This document shows positions 22,831 through 35,412 of a stretch of DNA of 64,000 nt, piece after piece. The position numbers were made by a program, and so were the translations under genes. This stretch comes from Agrypnia vestita. Taxonomy: Eukaryota > Arthropoda > Insecta > Trichoptera > Phryganeidae. The DNA is taken from NCBI GenBank assembly GCA_016648135.1, contig JADDOH010014788.1:1-64000 (forward strand), in the 5' to 3' direction. How positions within the stretch are numbered: position 1 is the first letter of the stretch; each line of letters starts with the position of its first letter. A model generated the notes under the pieces. The model was not told where the DNA came from. It worked only from the letters and a program-made list of their open reading frames with translations, and ran no database searches.

Positions 22831-24870
22831 ACATGTGAGAGGTATCAGGATGGATAATCGGTGCCTCCAAAATATTTGTTTTAGTTGTTAGTTTTTGAGG
22901 CATCAATCCCGGTAGGAGGATAAAGAGAAATTATATTAAATTTTAAATGAATATTTTTATCGTGTTAATTTTTTCTAGGGCACTGTGTGGGTAGATATGT
23001 TAAAACTAAAGATTTAAAACCAAATCACCAGAGAATAAATTGCTATCAGTTTTTTGTATCCTTCGAACGATTTTTTCACAAATAAAAGTGTTTAAAAACG
23101 CTTTACGAAGCTATTGCTGTCTTTCCTACCTCCGCAATTTATTTCCTTTCTGTGAAAGATGTGTTTTTTTCGTCATTAGTTACTGCTTGGGACGAAAGGA
23201 AAATAAGACCGAATGATACATTTCGACTTTTCTGTGCTTTTCCTTGAAAAAAAGAGGATTTTCTCGTTTGAACGTAAGCTGTAAGCCGAAGGTGCTATTG
23301 GGTATCAGAAAATCAAGCCGCGGCCAAGTGTTTCAAGCTCGGTCGTTATATTTTATTATTCATTTTGATTCATAATTTTCTTTTTTCTTTTGTATTCTCC
23401 TTCCACTTCTTCATTTTACTCTTGGGAAATAGAAATACTTTAAGCAGCATAGAGAAAAGTACGAAAAAATTTGAAAAAAATATAAACCTGATTGGTTTCG
23501 ACATGTTAATCAAATAAATCAGGAGAAAGTAGTAAGTAAGAAAAGAGGCCCATTGTGAAAAACTTGGCATTATCTGATATACCAGATATTGCAAGATGGT
23601 CATGTTAGGATTCTCGATACTCGACGAGCTTGAACATGCCATCGATTAGTTAGTGACTGATCATCTACGCCATCATCCGCATTAAACTACAGATCTACTA
23701 TCACAAATGCTCTCATCGTGAATAAAATAAAGATGAAGACCCATGGTTGTTACATGGCTTCAATATCGACACATAAATATTTATTTTATTTTAAAGTTTA
23801 AAAGCTTCTATATAATATCATATTTTTTCCTATTTGTCAACGCTTCTGTGGCAACACGGACAAGCAGACTCATCGGATCTACTTCAAAGAAGAGAATCCA
23901 GAATATCGCCGAGCACTGAACAACCTCGTCGCAGCATTCCTCGTTTCCGACGCTCCTTAACATCATTGCAGACTTCATCGCGACAGGAGTGCACTGTGAC
24001 AACATAGGCTGCAGATTTGGTTCGGCTTATCTTCACAGGCGATAACATGACATCCAAATGTCTGCACAATGTGTTGTGAATAACTGGAAATGGTAAATCG
24101 CACGGAATCGACCGATAAATAATAAAGAAGAACAATCTAGAATTATGCGAACGAGAGGAGGAGAATCTTCCCAGCGCCTACCTTATCAATATGCATTGCG
24201 TTCATGTCGGGAAGAATCCACGCTAAGTCCCGCCATGGACGGACTTTCGCTGACCTCCACCTTCACCTAAGACAATCTATCATTCCGCAACCCTCACGAT
24301 GCCTTCCCCAATGTTTTAATTGTTGAAAACATTGAAAAACAATGCGATTGTGTAATGTATCTCATTTATTTTAAACGTACTAAAATATTTTTTTATCCTC
24401 TATTCAATATTTAGATTTTATTCAATTTTATGTAGTGTGGAGGGACAAGTGTAAGATAAATATTGTACATCCATTAATATATCACAGACGTGTTTAATGT
24501 TTTGCATTTTTTTACTAACAAATAGATAAATTGTGTATATATATATAGAATGGATGGTTTAAAGAAAAAAATAGTAACATATAAAAATAATAATGACAAA
24601 GTGGAAAGCAAATACTTGAAATACAAATATATAAAGATAAATATAATATAAAGTAAAGAGAAAAAATCATGTATATAACAAAGCAGAAGCATAAAGAAAA
24701 CAAATAATTATAATAGAAATTAAAAAAAAGTAATAATATAGAGTGACAAGCAATAGTACAAGCTTATAAAGTCATAATATAATACAAATGTTACACAACA
24801 GTTATTTATCTCACTCAACCAACAATCAAAACAAATACAATTTAATTATTTAATTCTAATTGAACAAATA
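22831..24870. other. no recognisable feature
   Basis: Mixed DNA. A GC-balanced patch at 23830-24310 has a 65-90 codon open frame on the - strand with no motif I know. The part from 24320 on is very AT-rich. Confidence 0.35.
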
Positions 24871-25140
24871 TTAGTAACCTTTCAATACACCTTTTAAAAT
24901 ATGTTTGAATATTATAAACTTGCTGTCAAAGACGTCAAGTTGCTTGTGTCTGTTTGCTAGTCTAGGAAGCCTTTGCAGTGGGGAATTAAAGACGTAGTTG
25001 TTAGCTGCAGTTTCCAAAGCAAAACCTGCATGACTTCTAGTTACGCGAGACGGAACACGCAGGCAGACACGTTCTAGTAGTTGAGTACAGTCGATAGTAC
25101 CGTTTATTAATTTGTGTAAAAATTTCCAAATCAAAACGTT
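24871..25140 (-). pseudogene. LINE reverse-transcriptase C-terminal relic
   Basis: Open - strand frame with FLHKLINGTIDCTQLLERV, LRVPSRVTRSHAGF, NYVFNSPLQRLPRLAN and DVFDSKFIIFKHILKG. This is the well-known C-terminal end of a family of insect reverse transcriptases (FLYKLLNG..L...IN..VP.R.TR...F). The relic at 30681-31195 is related. Confidence 0.75.
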
Positions 25141-25774
25141 AAATTTTTATTCAACACCTTTTTAATACCATATTTTAGTAAAGCTTTAATTAAAAATCGT
25201 GGACTCTTAAAATAAAAAGGATAAATGTGTTATTCTCCGAGAGACGTGTGGGAGTTGGAAGTCGAATGGTAAATTTAGGATTAAGGAAGGACTGATGTGT
25301 GTTAGGTCCTTTTTCGGGAATAAAGATTCTGAATTGGCAGATTTACATCACCTATGTAGGATCCAAATTTATGTTTTCAACGTGTGTCTTAGATTGTTTA
25401 ATCTTTTTAAATAAAGTGCAAAGAATATAACGACAACATTTTAAAATTATTATTTACTTATTTTAAATCACCGACCCTAGTACAGAAGCGACTCAGAAAA
25501 GTTCAGAAATGGATTTTAAGACGTGAGGAAAATATAGGAGATATACGTGGTAAAATAACTCAAAAAATGTTCACAACGAAAATTAAATTTAATAAATTTA
25601 TTAAAGATTTTATAATCTATTGTAAACGTACAATCAATGTGAAATTATTCTTTGGTTATCCTTTATCGTTATTTAGTGATTATGAGAATCACTAAAAATA
25701 ACGTTGTTTACTGAAACCAAATTTATTAATCAATTAGGACAGAAAAATCAAATCAACGAAAAAATATTTAAACA
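25141..25774. other. no recognisable feature
   Basis: AT-rich. A short palindrome CTTTATCGTTATTTAGTGATTATGAGAATCACTAAAAATAAC, interrupted in the middle, lies at about 25660-25705. Confidence 0.35.
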
Positions 25775-25975
25775 ATCTTCAATTAGAAAAGACATACAGA
25801 AAAAAACAAATTAACGAAAAAATATTTTAAATGCCGCCGGGACTCGATCCACGGACCTCCAATTCCATCCGGGAATGGCGCGTTATCCAATTTCGCCACG
25901 GCACTCTGATAAGTTAACGAAAATTTTTCAACCTTATATGTAGTCTCTTTTGAATTGATTAACATTTTTTATTCC
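25775..25975 (-). repeat. short element with tRNA-like core, copy 1
   Basis: Flanks TTAACGAAAAAATATTTT and GTTAACGAAAATTTTTC point inward as imperfect inverted repeats. The core on the - strand (about 25830-25905) looks tRNA-derived. It begins TGCCGTGGCGAAATTGGATA (A-box-like), ends GGATCGAGTCCCGGCGGCA (B-box-like), and its ends could pair as an acceptor stem. The anticodon arm is imperfect. A second copy lies at 54655-54865 and a fragment at 54975-55110. Could be a tRNA-headed SINE or a MITE that captured a tRNA. Confidence 0.55.
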
Positions 25976-26744
25976 ATTTTTAAAGCAATCCACTTTTTAT
26001 ATTTACCAATTTAGATTTCATGGATAGAAAAATGTCGGAAAGCAATTAAAATAATTTAACTGATTTTGTAAAATGAATGCTTAATTATTGTACTGTCAAC
26101 AGGAATGCGGGCATCTCTGCCAAATATCAGAGCAATTTTAAATCAGGTAGTGAACCAATATTGATTACAAGATTTCTCGCTGACAAACAAGTGAAATTTA
26201 ATACAAGCATTTGGAAAACTTTTTTCTATTTCGGTCAAGAGGGTAGATATCCGTTAAGGCTGAACTTCCGTTACATTGAGAAGAAGATTTTTCAAATTCG
26301 CACGTTGTAAAATTTATAAATAATTCAAAGGTTGTACCAAAATATGTCCAATAATATTCCTATTTGCTGAAATTTGTCAAAAATATCAGCGACAAAAAAT
26401 TTGGAATGGATGTTGAATAGCACGTTGAATAAAACGCAATTTTGCTCTTGGGAGAGGATGCTACTACCAGGGGTGACTATGACTGAAAAATAGGGGCGAA
26501 AATATTAAATACTAATAATAAAGGTTTAAAAGTAAATAATTTTTAAAAATTTTACATTAGGGAAGCGGTGAATAATAAAACACCTCTTATAAATAACCGA
26601 ATCAATTTTCCATACAGCCCTTTGTCTAATTTAACATTCACAAAAGATTTGGTAACACCCACTTTAGACGCCAGTCTTTAGGTCTCGCTCTCTCTCCCTC
26701 GTAGATTCCTGATGTTCTGTAAGCAAGTTAGTGCATGCTTGTCT
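25976..26744. other. no recognisable feature
   Basis: No supported feature. Confidence 0.35.
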
Positions 26745-26935
26745 CTGACAAGATTAACACGCATGTGATAAATATTGGTGAATGTTTAACAACACTATGG
26801 TCGTGGTGTAAAGTGTTGTGAACATAGTAGTGTAGTGTTGGTCCTGACGAAGAGACGGGTACGTCTCGAAACCGGTAGACATTAAATCTGGTAGTGGTTT
26901 TTACTAAGTTAACTAACACTGTTAAAAAATCAAAT
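26745..26935 (+). repeat. Penelope-like repeat with hammerhead
   Basis: Contains GTCGTGGTGTAAAGTGTTGTG and AAATCTGGTAGTGGTTTTTAC shared with 17380-17560 and 40195-40510, and a full hammerhead core. Confidence 0.55.
26838..26884 (+). ncRNA. hammerhead ribozyme motif, minimal type I
   Basis: CTGACGA at 26844-26850, an extra A, stem II GAGAC/GTCTC, then GAAAC. Stem III is the self-complementary ACCGGT, followed by A, giving cleavage triplet GTA (predicted cut after 26877). Stem I pairs GTC with GAC directly. The next base does not pair, so stem I is only 3 bp here. The core is intact. Confidence 0.65.
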
Positions 26936-27500
26936 TTATTGGGGTAGCACGAGTTAACAACATGCTTACGTTAGGTCACGGCAGGGAAAAGGTTAAAAAT
27001 ACGAACGATTCACGCAGTCTTAAGCAGCAAAAAGTCGATCGTGCTTTATTTTTTACAAGCACAAACATTATAAAAAGGACGCGTAATCTTTTCCCAGACC
27101 CCGAACACTAAATCCCACGCTTCCTCACGCCTGCCTTTCATCATAAATGTTCCTGTGCGGTAGTTTCAGGAAATCCTCGTAAGCCTGCTCCGCATACAAC
27201 CTGAATTGTTTTTATTACGTTCCGAGATTTTCCCCTACGAATATTTCAGAAGTTTTTGAACTCTTCGTGACGTAAGTTTTAGTCGGGAAGGTAAGACAGT
27301 AAAATGATTCTTGACGAAATGTGTATATTTTAAATTATTTAATAGATAAATACATATGATTATAACCAATAGATATTAATAATCAAATTATTATATAATA
27401 TGTTATACCTCACCAAAAGGATTCACGGTTCTTGGTTTCTGAGTTTTATTCTGCTTCAAGTGATGCTTCGGAGACATTCCCTACCGTAGTTATTATTATA
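26936..27500. other. no recognisable feature
   Basis: GC-balanced in part. No splice-bounded exon recognised. Confidence 0.3.
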
Positions 27501-27738
27501 CAAGCTGTAACCCGTCAAAAATTTCGAAACATTTGTTCGCGTCCTTGCTTATCCCGTGTATACATTTATAGCATCTTTTTGGCGGTCTACTGAGAGGCGG
27601 CCGTAGCAACATGCGTTTATCGGCCGGTTCAGGTATGGTGGTCCGGGGTTCAAGCCCCCATCTTTTGGCCGTGAATTCGAACAAAATTACGGACACACAG
27701 AAGGACCGACGGACAGACAATTAAATTATTATGTTTGA
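27501..27738 (-). mobile_element. Helitron family 2 copy
   Basis: Reverse-oriented 238-bp copy. Host A27500, decayed CTAG (CAAG), GCTGTAACCCGTCAAAAATT hairpin region, GGCGGCCGTAGCAACATGCG block, GGGGTTCAAGCCCCC T-arm-like block, and ATGTTTGA at the other end followed by host T27739. On its own strand it starts TCAAACATAATAATTTAATT, the same start as the 16436 copy. No ORF. Confidence 0.7.
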
Positions 27739-29388
27739 TTTTTTTAAATAATACTTTATTGATCAAACCGGCTTATAAATTTAATTAAAAAATAATGTTT
27801 GCATCTTAGAGTTACAATTTTAAAAGAAAGTTTAGCGAACAATTTTCATACAAATGTGGGCAAAATAAATAATTTGCCTGAATTCTTAGTCTCATTATTA
27901 TTTACGGTATTGTTCAGAATAAACAAATATGTAGGGTCTTATTTCAAATTGAATAGTACAGTATTAAGCACAATGCTAGGGAAATATTATGGTAAGCGGG
28001 TTTAAGGTCCCGATTCGAGTACACGCCGTCTCTGGAAATCTCGGATTATCGTGTACCTAATTCGGATGAGAAATTCCAAAGACTCGGAATCTCTTACAAC
28101 AAACAATATAAGGTTAACAAGCGTCTTTAAAAGTTTGATGAGTTCACTTGAAAGGAAAAATATGCAAAGAATTCTCGAGGAAGGGAGATTAAAATATAAT
28201 AGGTTTTTGAAACTTTCAAATAAAATCGACAATTTGTGAGCGTTAAGTTACTGCTTTTCAAATAGCTGAATATCCGCGAGTGGTGAGAACTAACCAAATT
28301 CTGAAGGATGAAACATTTCTATCATTTTTTGAGGCAATTTATAAAAATAAAATTTTTGTAAGTTATATCAATAAACAATTTCACGTTGACTATAAACTAG
28401 CGAAATGATTTGACATGAAATGAACACATTTTAATGAGTTGCATTTTAAGAACACAGTTGCTTGAAGTAAAATCAAAATTAGGTTATCCAATATACTACA
28501 AAAAAATATGTTTTTCGCAAACATGTTTGGTTACTTCCGGGATACGAATTTAGATTTTTTCCTTTTCGAGGAACAAGTATGAAAAATTTGATTAAAAACG
28601 AACAAATTATATCAAAAATAATAATCTATTTCTAAATGTTGTAACTGAAGTAATACTGGAAAAATTCCAGACCCCAATGTATATAAATGGTAGGTTATCA
28701 AAAATTTACATCACCAGTAGTTACTAATTAATTTTAAAGATCCTAAAACTTGTTTATTTTTGTGATAAAACTCTAAAAAAAGTTGGAATTACATGTTTTA
28801 ATGTATATAAATTTGAAATGACTGATAACATTGAGAATGATACAAATAGATAATATCTTTATATTCTTCCTACATTAACAATTAATCGTTGAATTAATTA
28901 TTGAATTTAAAAGAGAGAATCACAAAATAAGTTCACTTCCTTGAAATCAAAACCAGCTATTTTTTCTCAATATCTGCTATAAATATTTTGGTGATACCTT
29001 TTTTGTAAGATAGAAGAAATTTTGTAATTTTAGAACCCCTATTCTTGCATTATAAAAAAAATTGAATGGGATAAAACGCTGATCGACTTAAAGAAAACTA
29101 CTTAACCAACTTTTATTTTTCAAAGGCAAATAAGCGTTACAGAATTCGCCAGTCCGTTGGCCCTGAAAATCCTTCCCTCAGGACTTCTTCCAGAACTTTT
29201 CGGGAATGGAATTAATGAATTATTTCATGAAATAATGAGGCATCATATTTTGGTTACTTAACCTCGACTTTGGAAAAATCGATTCTCCCCGAAGCGGAGA
29301 ATAAAAGTTTCACAAAATATATTATAAGCTATCTTTATTTTTATTTTGTCTTTCTTTTTAAGAGGGTTCATAATACGATACCAATCTT
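27739..29388. other. no recognisable feature
   Basis: AT-rich. A 76-codon open frame at 28002-28239 exists on both strands without motif. Confidence 0.35.
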
Positions 29389-29888
29389 TACCTATAAAAC
29401 TCAAATCTGTCTGTCTGCTCTCTATACGAATCTACACTGTTTATCCGATTCGATTCAAATTTTGGACACTTATGCTTTAGGACCTGACGGGTAACATAGG
29501 TGACATTTCCCCCCTATTATTTTACCCCTTCTCTTCCCTCAGATACATTTTCGATGCAAATCTGTACCGTTTGACCGATCGGACTCAAAATTTGGAAACA
29601 TATTCCTTGGGTCTCGGCGGGTAACATAGGTTACATTCCCCCCCTATTATTGTACCCCTTTCCTTCCCCTAATACATTTTCTATGAAAATCTGTACCGTT
29701 CGACCGATCGGACTCAAAATTTGCAAACTTATTCTTTAGGACCCGGCGGGTAACAAAGTTACATTTCCTCCCTCCCCTTTTACCCTTTTCCCTTCCCCTG
29801 ATATATTTTTGATGCAAATCTATACCGTTCGAATCGAACCAAATTTATTTTCAACTTAACCCGTGCAACGCCGGGTACGAAGAGCTAA
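29389..29888 (+). mobile_element. Helitron family 1 with internal tandem array
   Basis: The 5' end matches the family start (CCTATAAAACTCAAATCTG) and the 3' end has hairpin ACCCG...CGGGT followed by ACGAAGAGCTAA and host T. CTAA fits the CTRR rule. Inside are about four roughly 120-138 bp repeats. Each has AAATCTGTACCGTT, CGACCGATCGGACTCAAAAT, GGACCCGGCGGGTAACA and a run of C/T-rich DNA. Sister copies lie at 56791-57320 (reverse) and 58800-59511. Confidence 0.65.
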
Positions 29889-30574
29889 TATTTCATATGG
29901 TAGAATACTTTAGCAATAAGTTAATTTCGGTAAATGTTCTGCTGCGAATTTATAGTTGAAAGCAACTATTTTCACAATGTTGTGTTACTTAAATATTATA
30001 ATGAAAACAAAAAGATGGTAGAAATATAATTTAACTACACCGTTCTCCTGTCACCACTTTAACTTTGTTTTTAAAACTCTACATACAAAGGAATGTGTTG
30101 GTTGTGAAGTAATTTTGTGCGTATATTGCAATAATTCTTATTTGCTTGTATTCATGATTTCCCTTCCCTTTACCATGACTTAAAATAATTTACAAAAACA
30201 GTCGTTTAATGTGACTGAAGTTTACTTAATACATAAGTGATCCCTTCGTGGTTAATTTAAGTTGCAATATCATGGATGCAGATTTATAATCTTCTAATTT
30301 TCTGAGATGAAAATAATTCAACAAATAACAATCTTCTTCTCTTTCCTTATATATTCAACTGACTTTAGCTTTAAGCATATTTTTATATGTATGTAGGTAT
30401 GTTCTAAGAACACAGTTACTTGATTTTCCCCCAGAAAGAAGATTAATTAATTAAGATGAATTTAAGAAGTCTCTAGCAAGTCCATTCAAATAAAAAATAT
30501 AAAAATTCTCAGATTTGAACATATATAGTGAATTCAAATTTCGATAATGTATGTATATTCTTATGATGGAATAA
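29889..30574. other. no recognisable feature
   Basis: AT-rich. At 30388-30413 there is TATGTTCTAAGAACACAGTT, whose reverse complement, slightly changed, appears at 31218-31244. Confidence 0.35.
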
Positions 30575-30680
30575 ATGAACGTTGCATTGTGTAGAGTGAT
30601 CACGTAAGCCAGCTCATTCAGGTTGTAAGCCCCGGGTCATCATATAAAAAGACTTCCACACGCATTTCACATATTCATAG
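30575..30680. repeat. foldback-family arm
   Basis: Shares AGAGTGATCACGTAAGCCAG, GGTTGTAAGCCCCGGG and GACTTCCACACG with the outer arms at 36700-36840 and 60655-60765. Confidence 0.5.
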
Positions 30681-31195
30681 CTTTTTTTTTTTTTTTTAAT
30701 TCAATTCAATTTATTTCACGATAATATGTACATGACAAACAAAATGTTTAAGGCATACATATTAGGAAGTATATATCAAAAATGAAAGTATTTAATAAAT
30801 TAAAAATAACATAAAATCTGGTCAAAGGTGTAGGAGAATCCCGCTTCGGAAAACCCCCTCAGACACATGGAATATATCAATACCCAAAGCAATTTTGTTC
30901 AGCATAGCTGTGGCTCTTCCAACAGGCATAACCATCGGCAGGTTGGTCCTGTATATTGGAATGTGAAACAATCTATGCTGACGATGTCTAGTGTAATTAT
31001 CAGGAACATACAAACCAATGCTCTGCATAATTTCAGGATTATCGATCATACCGCGCAACAATCGATAAAAATGTGTAATCAAATACACATTCCTTCTAGT
31101 CTCTAAACTATTGTAGCCAAGCATACCGTGGAGAAACTCGGTTGGGTAAAGCCAAGGATTCTTTCTTCTATAATTTAACTTAATAATTAATAATC
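30681..31195 (-). pseudogene. 5'-truncated LINE with poly(A) tail
   Basis: On the - strand it reads KNPWLYPTEFLHGMLGYNSL, then RRNVYLITHFYRLLRGMIDN, VPDNYTRHRQHRLFHIP and RTNLPMVMPVGRATAMLNKI, and then stops near 30822. It is followed by AT-rich 3' UTR and a 16-A tail (16 T on + at 30682-30697). This is the C-terminal region of a non-LTR reverse transcriptase. The poly(A) marks the 3' end of a retrotransposed copy. I could not match a target duplication. Confidence 0.75.
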
Positions 31196-31229
31196 CCTGG
31201 AGACAAAACCCAATAACTGTGTTCTTAGA

Positions 31230-31420
31230 ACGTACCTACATGCGTACGAAGTTATTTATATTAGAAACGTGTATGGAAGTCTCTTATACGATGGCCCAGG
31301 GCTTACAACCTATATAAGCTGCCTTAAGTTATCACTCAACACAATGCAATGTTCACCAATTCCATCGTAATTATCAAATTTTGAAAGTTCCATATATGTT
31401 CAAATCGGAGAATCTTTCAT
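31230..31420. repeat. foldback-family arm
   Basis: Contains AGAAACGTGTATGGAAGTCT, CGATGGCCCAGGGCTTACAA and a TTCACCAATTCCA segment, like the left arm of 36470-36840. Confidence 0.5.
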
Positions 31421-31649
31421 TTATTTGAATAAACTATGCTAGAGACATCTATGGTGTGATCTGGTGGTCGGTCGTTCCAGGAAACATTCCAGGACACCAG
31501 CAAGTTAGACCTAATTTCATAGCACAGGCTTTTAGCTTAGTTTGAGAAAAGTAAGAATATTAATGCGACACGTATTCCGTGTTCATGTGTCTATTTTTTT
31601 TTACTAAACGAAGAAAATGAAAAAAAATGGCACAGTGTAACATGCCCAA

Positions 31650-32060
31650 AGAGACACTGAAAATCGACACATGGGATGTTATGAGCTGAACCGGGAAGTT
31701 TTCTAAAGGGGAGAGCGGGAGTCATACTGACGGACAGAGTAAGAATTGCCGACATGAGGCGCACACTCGGCATGGAGCCCCTACTCCTACATATCAAAAT
31801 CACAAATGAGGTGGCTTGGACATGTGCTAACAATTCCAAATGAACGATAACAATGAGAATCCTCTTGGCGATTTCGGAAGGGAGACCACCAGTGGGTCGC
31901 CCCAGAGTAATCTGGGAGAAACAACAAAAAAATGTGTATAAAAACATAATGCATCCGCAATGGTTGACTCGTGCGGAAGCAGCACAAGACAGGGGAATAT
32001 GGAAGCACCTTTTCGAGTTTTTACGCCCCCGACCCTACTAGTACAAGGAGATAAAGATGA
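31650..32060 (+). pseudogene. LINE C-terminal relic
   Basis: Broken + strand frames read RVRIADMRRTLGMEPLLLHI, then MRILLAISEGRPPVGRPRVI, then AEAAQDRGIWKHL. The phrase RxLLAxxxGRPPVGRPRxxW and AQDRxxW are hallmarks of a reverse-transcriptase C-terminus in insect LINEs. Stops and frame changes are present. Confidence 0.7.
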
Positions 32061-32631
32061 CGATAATGATGAAAATTTAAGTTTTGCACATATAGATATA
32101 AATATAACTATATAAAGTAATTCATCCATGCAAGGTTTATTTATCTACGAATTATAAATACGCTGCGATAACCTTTTATTCACAAAACGCTTGTGTGAAA
32201 TAAATTTGACTGCTGAAATTTGCAAAAGACTCGATTCATGAGCGTTTCCTTGGCATTTTTATTCAGCGTTTTGCGCCGGTAAGCAGAATCGACACATTCA
32301 TAAAGGCTATCTGACGTAGCGTGAAATTGTGCCCTTATGTATGATGTGTCTGTACATTTAGCCAATCGGGACCACGCTGCTGGAAAACTGGCGCTGGATA
32401 AACTTTATCGACTCCCCTGCAATGTCACCTTTTCTGGAGACCGCTTAAGCTGGGGGGATGAGAAAAGGTGCATTATGAAGGTAATATGAAGGAAATAAGG
32501 GGACCTTCAGGTGAATTAACTTAATATCGACCGCTCAGTATCAGATTGGTGCAACTACAAAATAAAACGAAGAATTTGTTACTTCTTCTTCAAATATAGC
32601 AAATTTATTTTGTGGTGACAATTATAATTGA
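32061..32631. other. no recognisable feature
   Basis: No supported gene or repeat. Confidence 0.3.
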
Positions 32632-32812
32632 TATAAATTAACTATGTAAACACCACTTATTTATTGAAAACATGTTTCGAAGCCAATGGCTTACTTTACT
32701 TCGATTTTTAAATTTTATTTTTGTTATCCTGACGAAGAAGCCATTGGCTTCGAAACATGTTTTCAATAAACAAGTGGTGTTTACAAAGTTAATTTATATG
32801 AAGAATTTGTAG
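32632..32812 (+). repeat. inverted-repeat element with hammerhead core
   Basis: Arms TGTAAACACCACTTATTTAT and its complement near 32765-32790 enclose two opposed copies of the AAACATGTTTCGAAGCC block. The + arm carries a hammerhead-type core. Confidence 0.6.
32725..32766 (+). ncRNA. hammerhead-like RNA core
   Basis: CTGACGA 32729-32735, extra A, stem II GAAGCC/GGCTTC with loop ATT, GAAAC, then palindromic ACATGT for stem III followed by T. Stem I complementarity is poor, so activity is doubtful. Confidence 0.45.
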
Positions 32813-33297
32813 TTGACGAAAGAGAGTTAAAATAAACCCCTTGTATTGGGCGATGGGACTGGGACACAGTGGAAATACGTCCCCCCGCGCACACATTTAA
32901 GACACATTTATAATGCAGTTAAAGTATTGCCACGAGAGTAACAAATGGTAACTATCCACTATCGAATCTCTCGATCAATCCACACGAATCGAGGATCAAC
33001 TAAACTATAAATAAGTTAAGATTGTTATTACAGTCGTTGGACATATTTATGTGTTAAATAAAATGGATATTTTATACGAACCGATATTTGACTGAGAAGC
33101 AAATCTAGATGTTTCGCTTATCCAGTCTTATCCGGCGGAAAAATCAAGTTGAAGAGGAAAGCGAAGAAACTACCCGAACAGTCGCGAACAGTTGACAAGC
33201 CAATTTTTTTGTATGAAAGCGACGTCAGGGGAGCACGGGGGACAGTTGTTGTTGTCTGACAGGACGACACAGAAGACCATAGAAAAGCGAGTTTTTA
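32813..33297. other. no recognisable feature
   Basis: GC-balanced but without supported feature. Confidence 0.3.
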
Positions 33298-33600
33298 CTT
33301 CCTTTCTTTTAACTCGTGGCGTCTGATTGCTTGCTTTCTAATGAAAAAACCTTGGATCGATTTTTAACTCTCTTCCCGTGATCCAATCGAGCTGAAACCT
33401 TGCAAGCAGACTCGTGGCGACGATCAAGAAAATCTGTCAAATTTTCGTTAAAAAAAATTGATAATTATAGTATAATTTTGGATTTTTTAAATTTTCTAAT
33501 GGTTTTTGTCATACAACTCAGTAAGTTGTATGAAAATACTCCGACGCATCTGGTAGACACGGGCGTATTATAAAAACTTGGTTTTCATGGATTAGTTTTT
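33298..33600 (+). repeat. dispersed repeat R1, copy 2
   Basis: Same order as copy 1: CGTGGCGTCTGATTGCTTGC, CCCGTGATCCAATCGAGCTG, GCAGACTCGTGGCGACGATC, a palindromic AACTCAGTAAGTT, and CATCTGGTAGACACGGG. Ends near AAAACTTGGTTTTCATGG. Confidence 0.65.
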
Positions 33601-35289
33601 TTAAATGAAGCTGATAATGAAACTCATGTCTAATGATTTAATTTAATTAATAAATAAATAATTAATTTCAAGTGTTTCATTTGACGATCATTGACAGTAG
33701 TACAATGGAAAATTAATTTTCTTTTATACATAATCTATTAACAGGTCAGTGTACCGTATTCTTGCGAATATTTTGGTGTAGATTGCCATAGATTTTAAGA
33801 TTCCAGGACCGTCGACTTTGGCGTTTACGGTTTTATTATGTTATGAATACGTCCTCAGTTGGGATCTAAATTAAATTCTCTTCCGTGTGCGTAGATGGGC
33901 GCGGCGGGCAGGAGGGGGGTTCGCTGCGGAATCAAACCGTTGTAATACGCTCCAAATTGCAAAGAGAACAATGAAGACCCCATGGCAAGAAGTTGTTAAC
34001 TAACATTCAAGTCATTTTGAGATAATTAGACATTTGCATTTCGCCTTTAAAAAATATCTTATATTGCTAATTCAAGATTAATTTTTATTGATTTATATCA
34101 TTAAAATATCAAAAAAGTATTTACAATGTAAAAAAAAAACGCATTTATGCACAAAAAAATAAAAATATACTAATTTTTCCTAAAAAAATGTAGTTAACAA
34201 CCATTTTTTCGCCTCTGGAACTCATTCTTAATAGAATAACACCTTTTTAAAATTGGTAAAACACGAACATCAAACAACCCTTAAAATACTATCCGTTTTT
34301 ACCATCCATTATCCAAAATTAAAAATACCTGGCATGTTAATTAATAATACAAAACATGGTATGTACCATTTAAAATTATTGAAAAATAATATATAAATAC
34401 ATATTATAATAGTCTTCAAATAAAAATAAATATATGATAGTACTGCCAGAGTAAAATTTGTATTAACCATAAATATTCCAATCAAATTAAAAGGCGTATT
34501 AGTTTCAGAATGATGGCATGAACATGTTATTATTGAAGATAACATGTTCTTCCCATTAGTAACTGATTTGTTTTTATGAAAAAATGTAGTTAACATGTTC
34601 ATCCCTATGAACATGTTCTAATTATTTTTAAGTTCTGAACTTATTTGCAATGGAAAGAGCGTACTATTGCTTAGTTTAGAGGGCTTATTAACTTATTTTT
34701 GACAAAAATGTTAGTTAACAACTTCTTGCCAAGGGTCTTCAAATGTATTATTAAAAGTATACCAGCAAAAACAGCTTTATCTGGTTATCAGTGTCGCTTA
34801 ACATAAGCTAATTTATTACATCCCAGTACAAATATGAAAAAAAACGATTAAAAACATTATATACAAATACTAAATCCAGTACAAATACAATACACATCCA
34901 ATATAACAGTAAACGAAGTAAATAAAATGCAGGCAGATTTATAATAAGCTCCTTTGCACGCCACCTTGACATTCGCATATTAATTTAATCCAATCAAATC
35001 TGAGGGTTTAATTTTATATATCGTTGGTTTTACCTGAAATGTTCTATCTCCATAGTAGGTAAATTTTACATCTTGGTACAATATATTTAAGTGATACTTG
35101 CTTCGTATTGTGTGTTTTAATTGCAGGTATTATATAATCATCATGATAGTAAGTACTTAGTATTAGGCGTTTTTGGTAATAGGTCTTGCAGTAATAGTGG
35201 CTGCTACGCATTTTTAAAGTGAGGAGACTAGTGTTTCTAAAAAAACGTATTTTCAATATGAAAAACATAAATTCTTCTTCTTTTCTCTT
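33601..35289. other. mostly AT-rich, nothing recognised
   Basis: A palindrome around 34527-34552 (AACATGTTATTATTGAAGATAACATGTT, split) and related AACATGTTC motifs lie near 34590-34617. No gene. Confidence 0.35.
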
Positions 35290-35293
35290 TCAT

Positions 35294-35412
35294 ATCAATG
35301 TTGACCTAAGATCTCGACACTGGATCTTCTTTACAGCAAACTCCAGGACCTCTCCAGCCAGATCTTTCACATGGCACTCTTCCAGGTCACAAGTGCATTC
35401 AGGATACTTGCT
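35294..35412 (-). CDS. possible exon or captured gene fragment, unidentified
   Basis: On the - strand, about 39 codons are open and GC-richer than the surroundings. They contain YPECTCDLEECHVKDLAGEV and KKIQCRDLRSTLI, with AG upstream and a weak donor-like TTAG/GTCAAC at the end. The cysteine and acidic pattern looks protein-like, but I cannot name a family. It may be an exon, an old processed copy or chance. Confidence 0.2.

Noticed and set aside
25828..25915. Working tRNA gene
   Set aside because: A- and B-box-like parts are present, but the anticodon arm is imperfect and the sequence recurs as part of a repeat.
29389..29888. CRISPR-like array because of regular repeats
   Set aside because: Units are about 120 bp, diverged, without unique spacers of constant size, and lie inside a Helitron in a eukaryotic genome.
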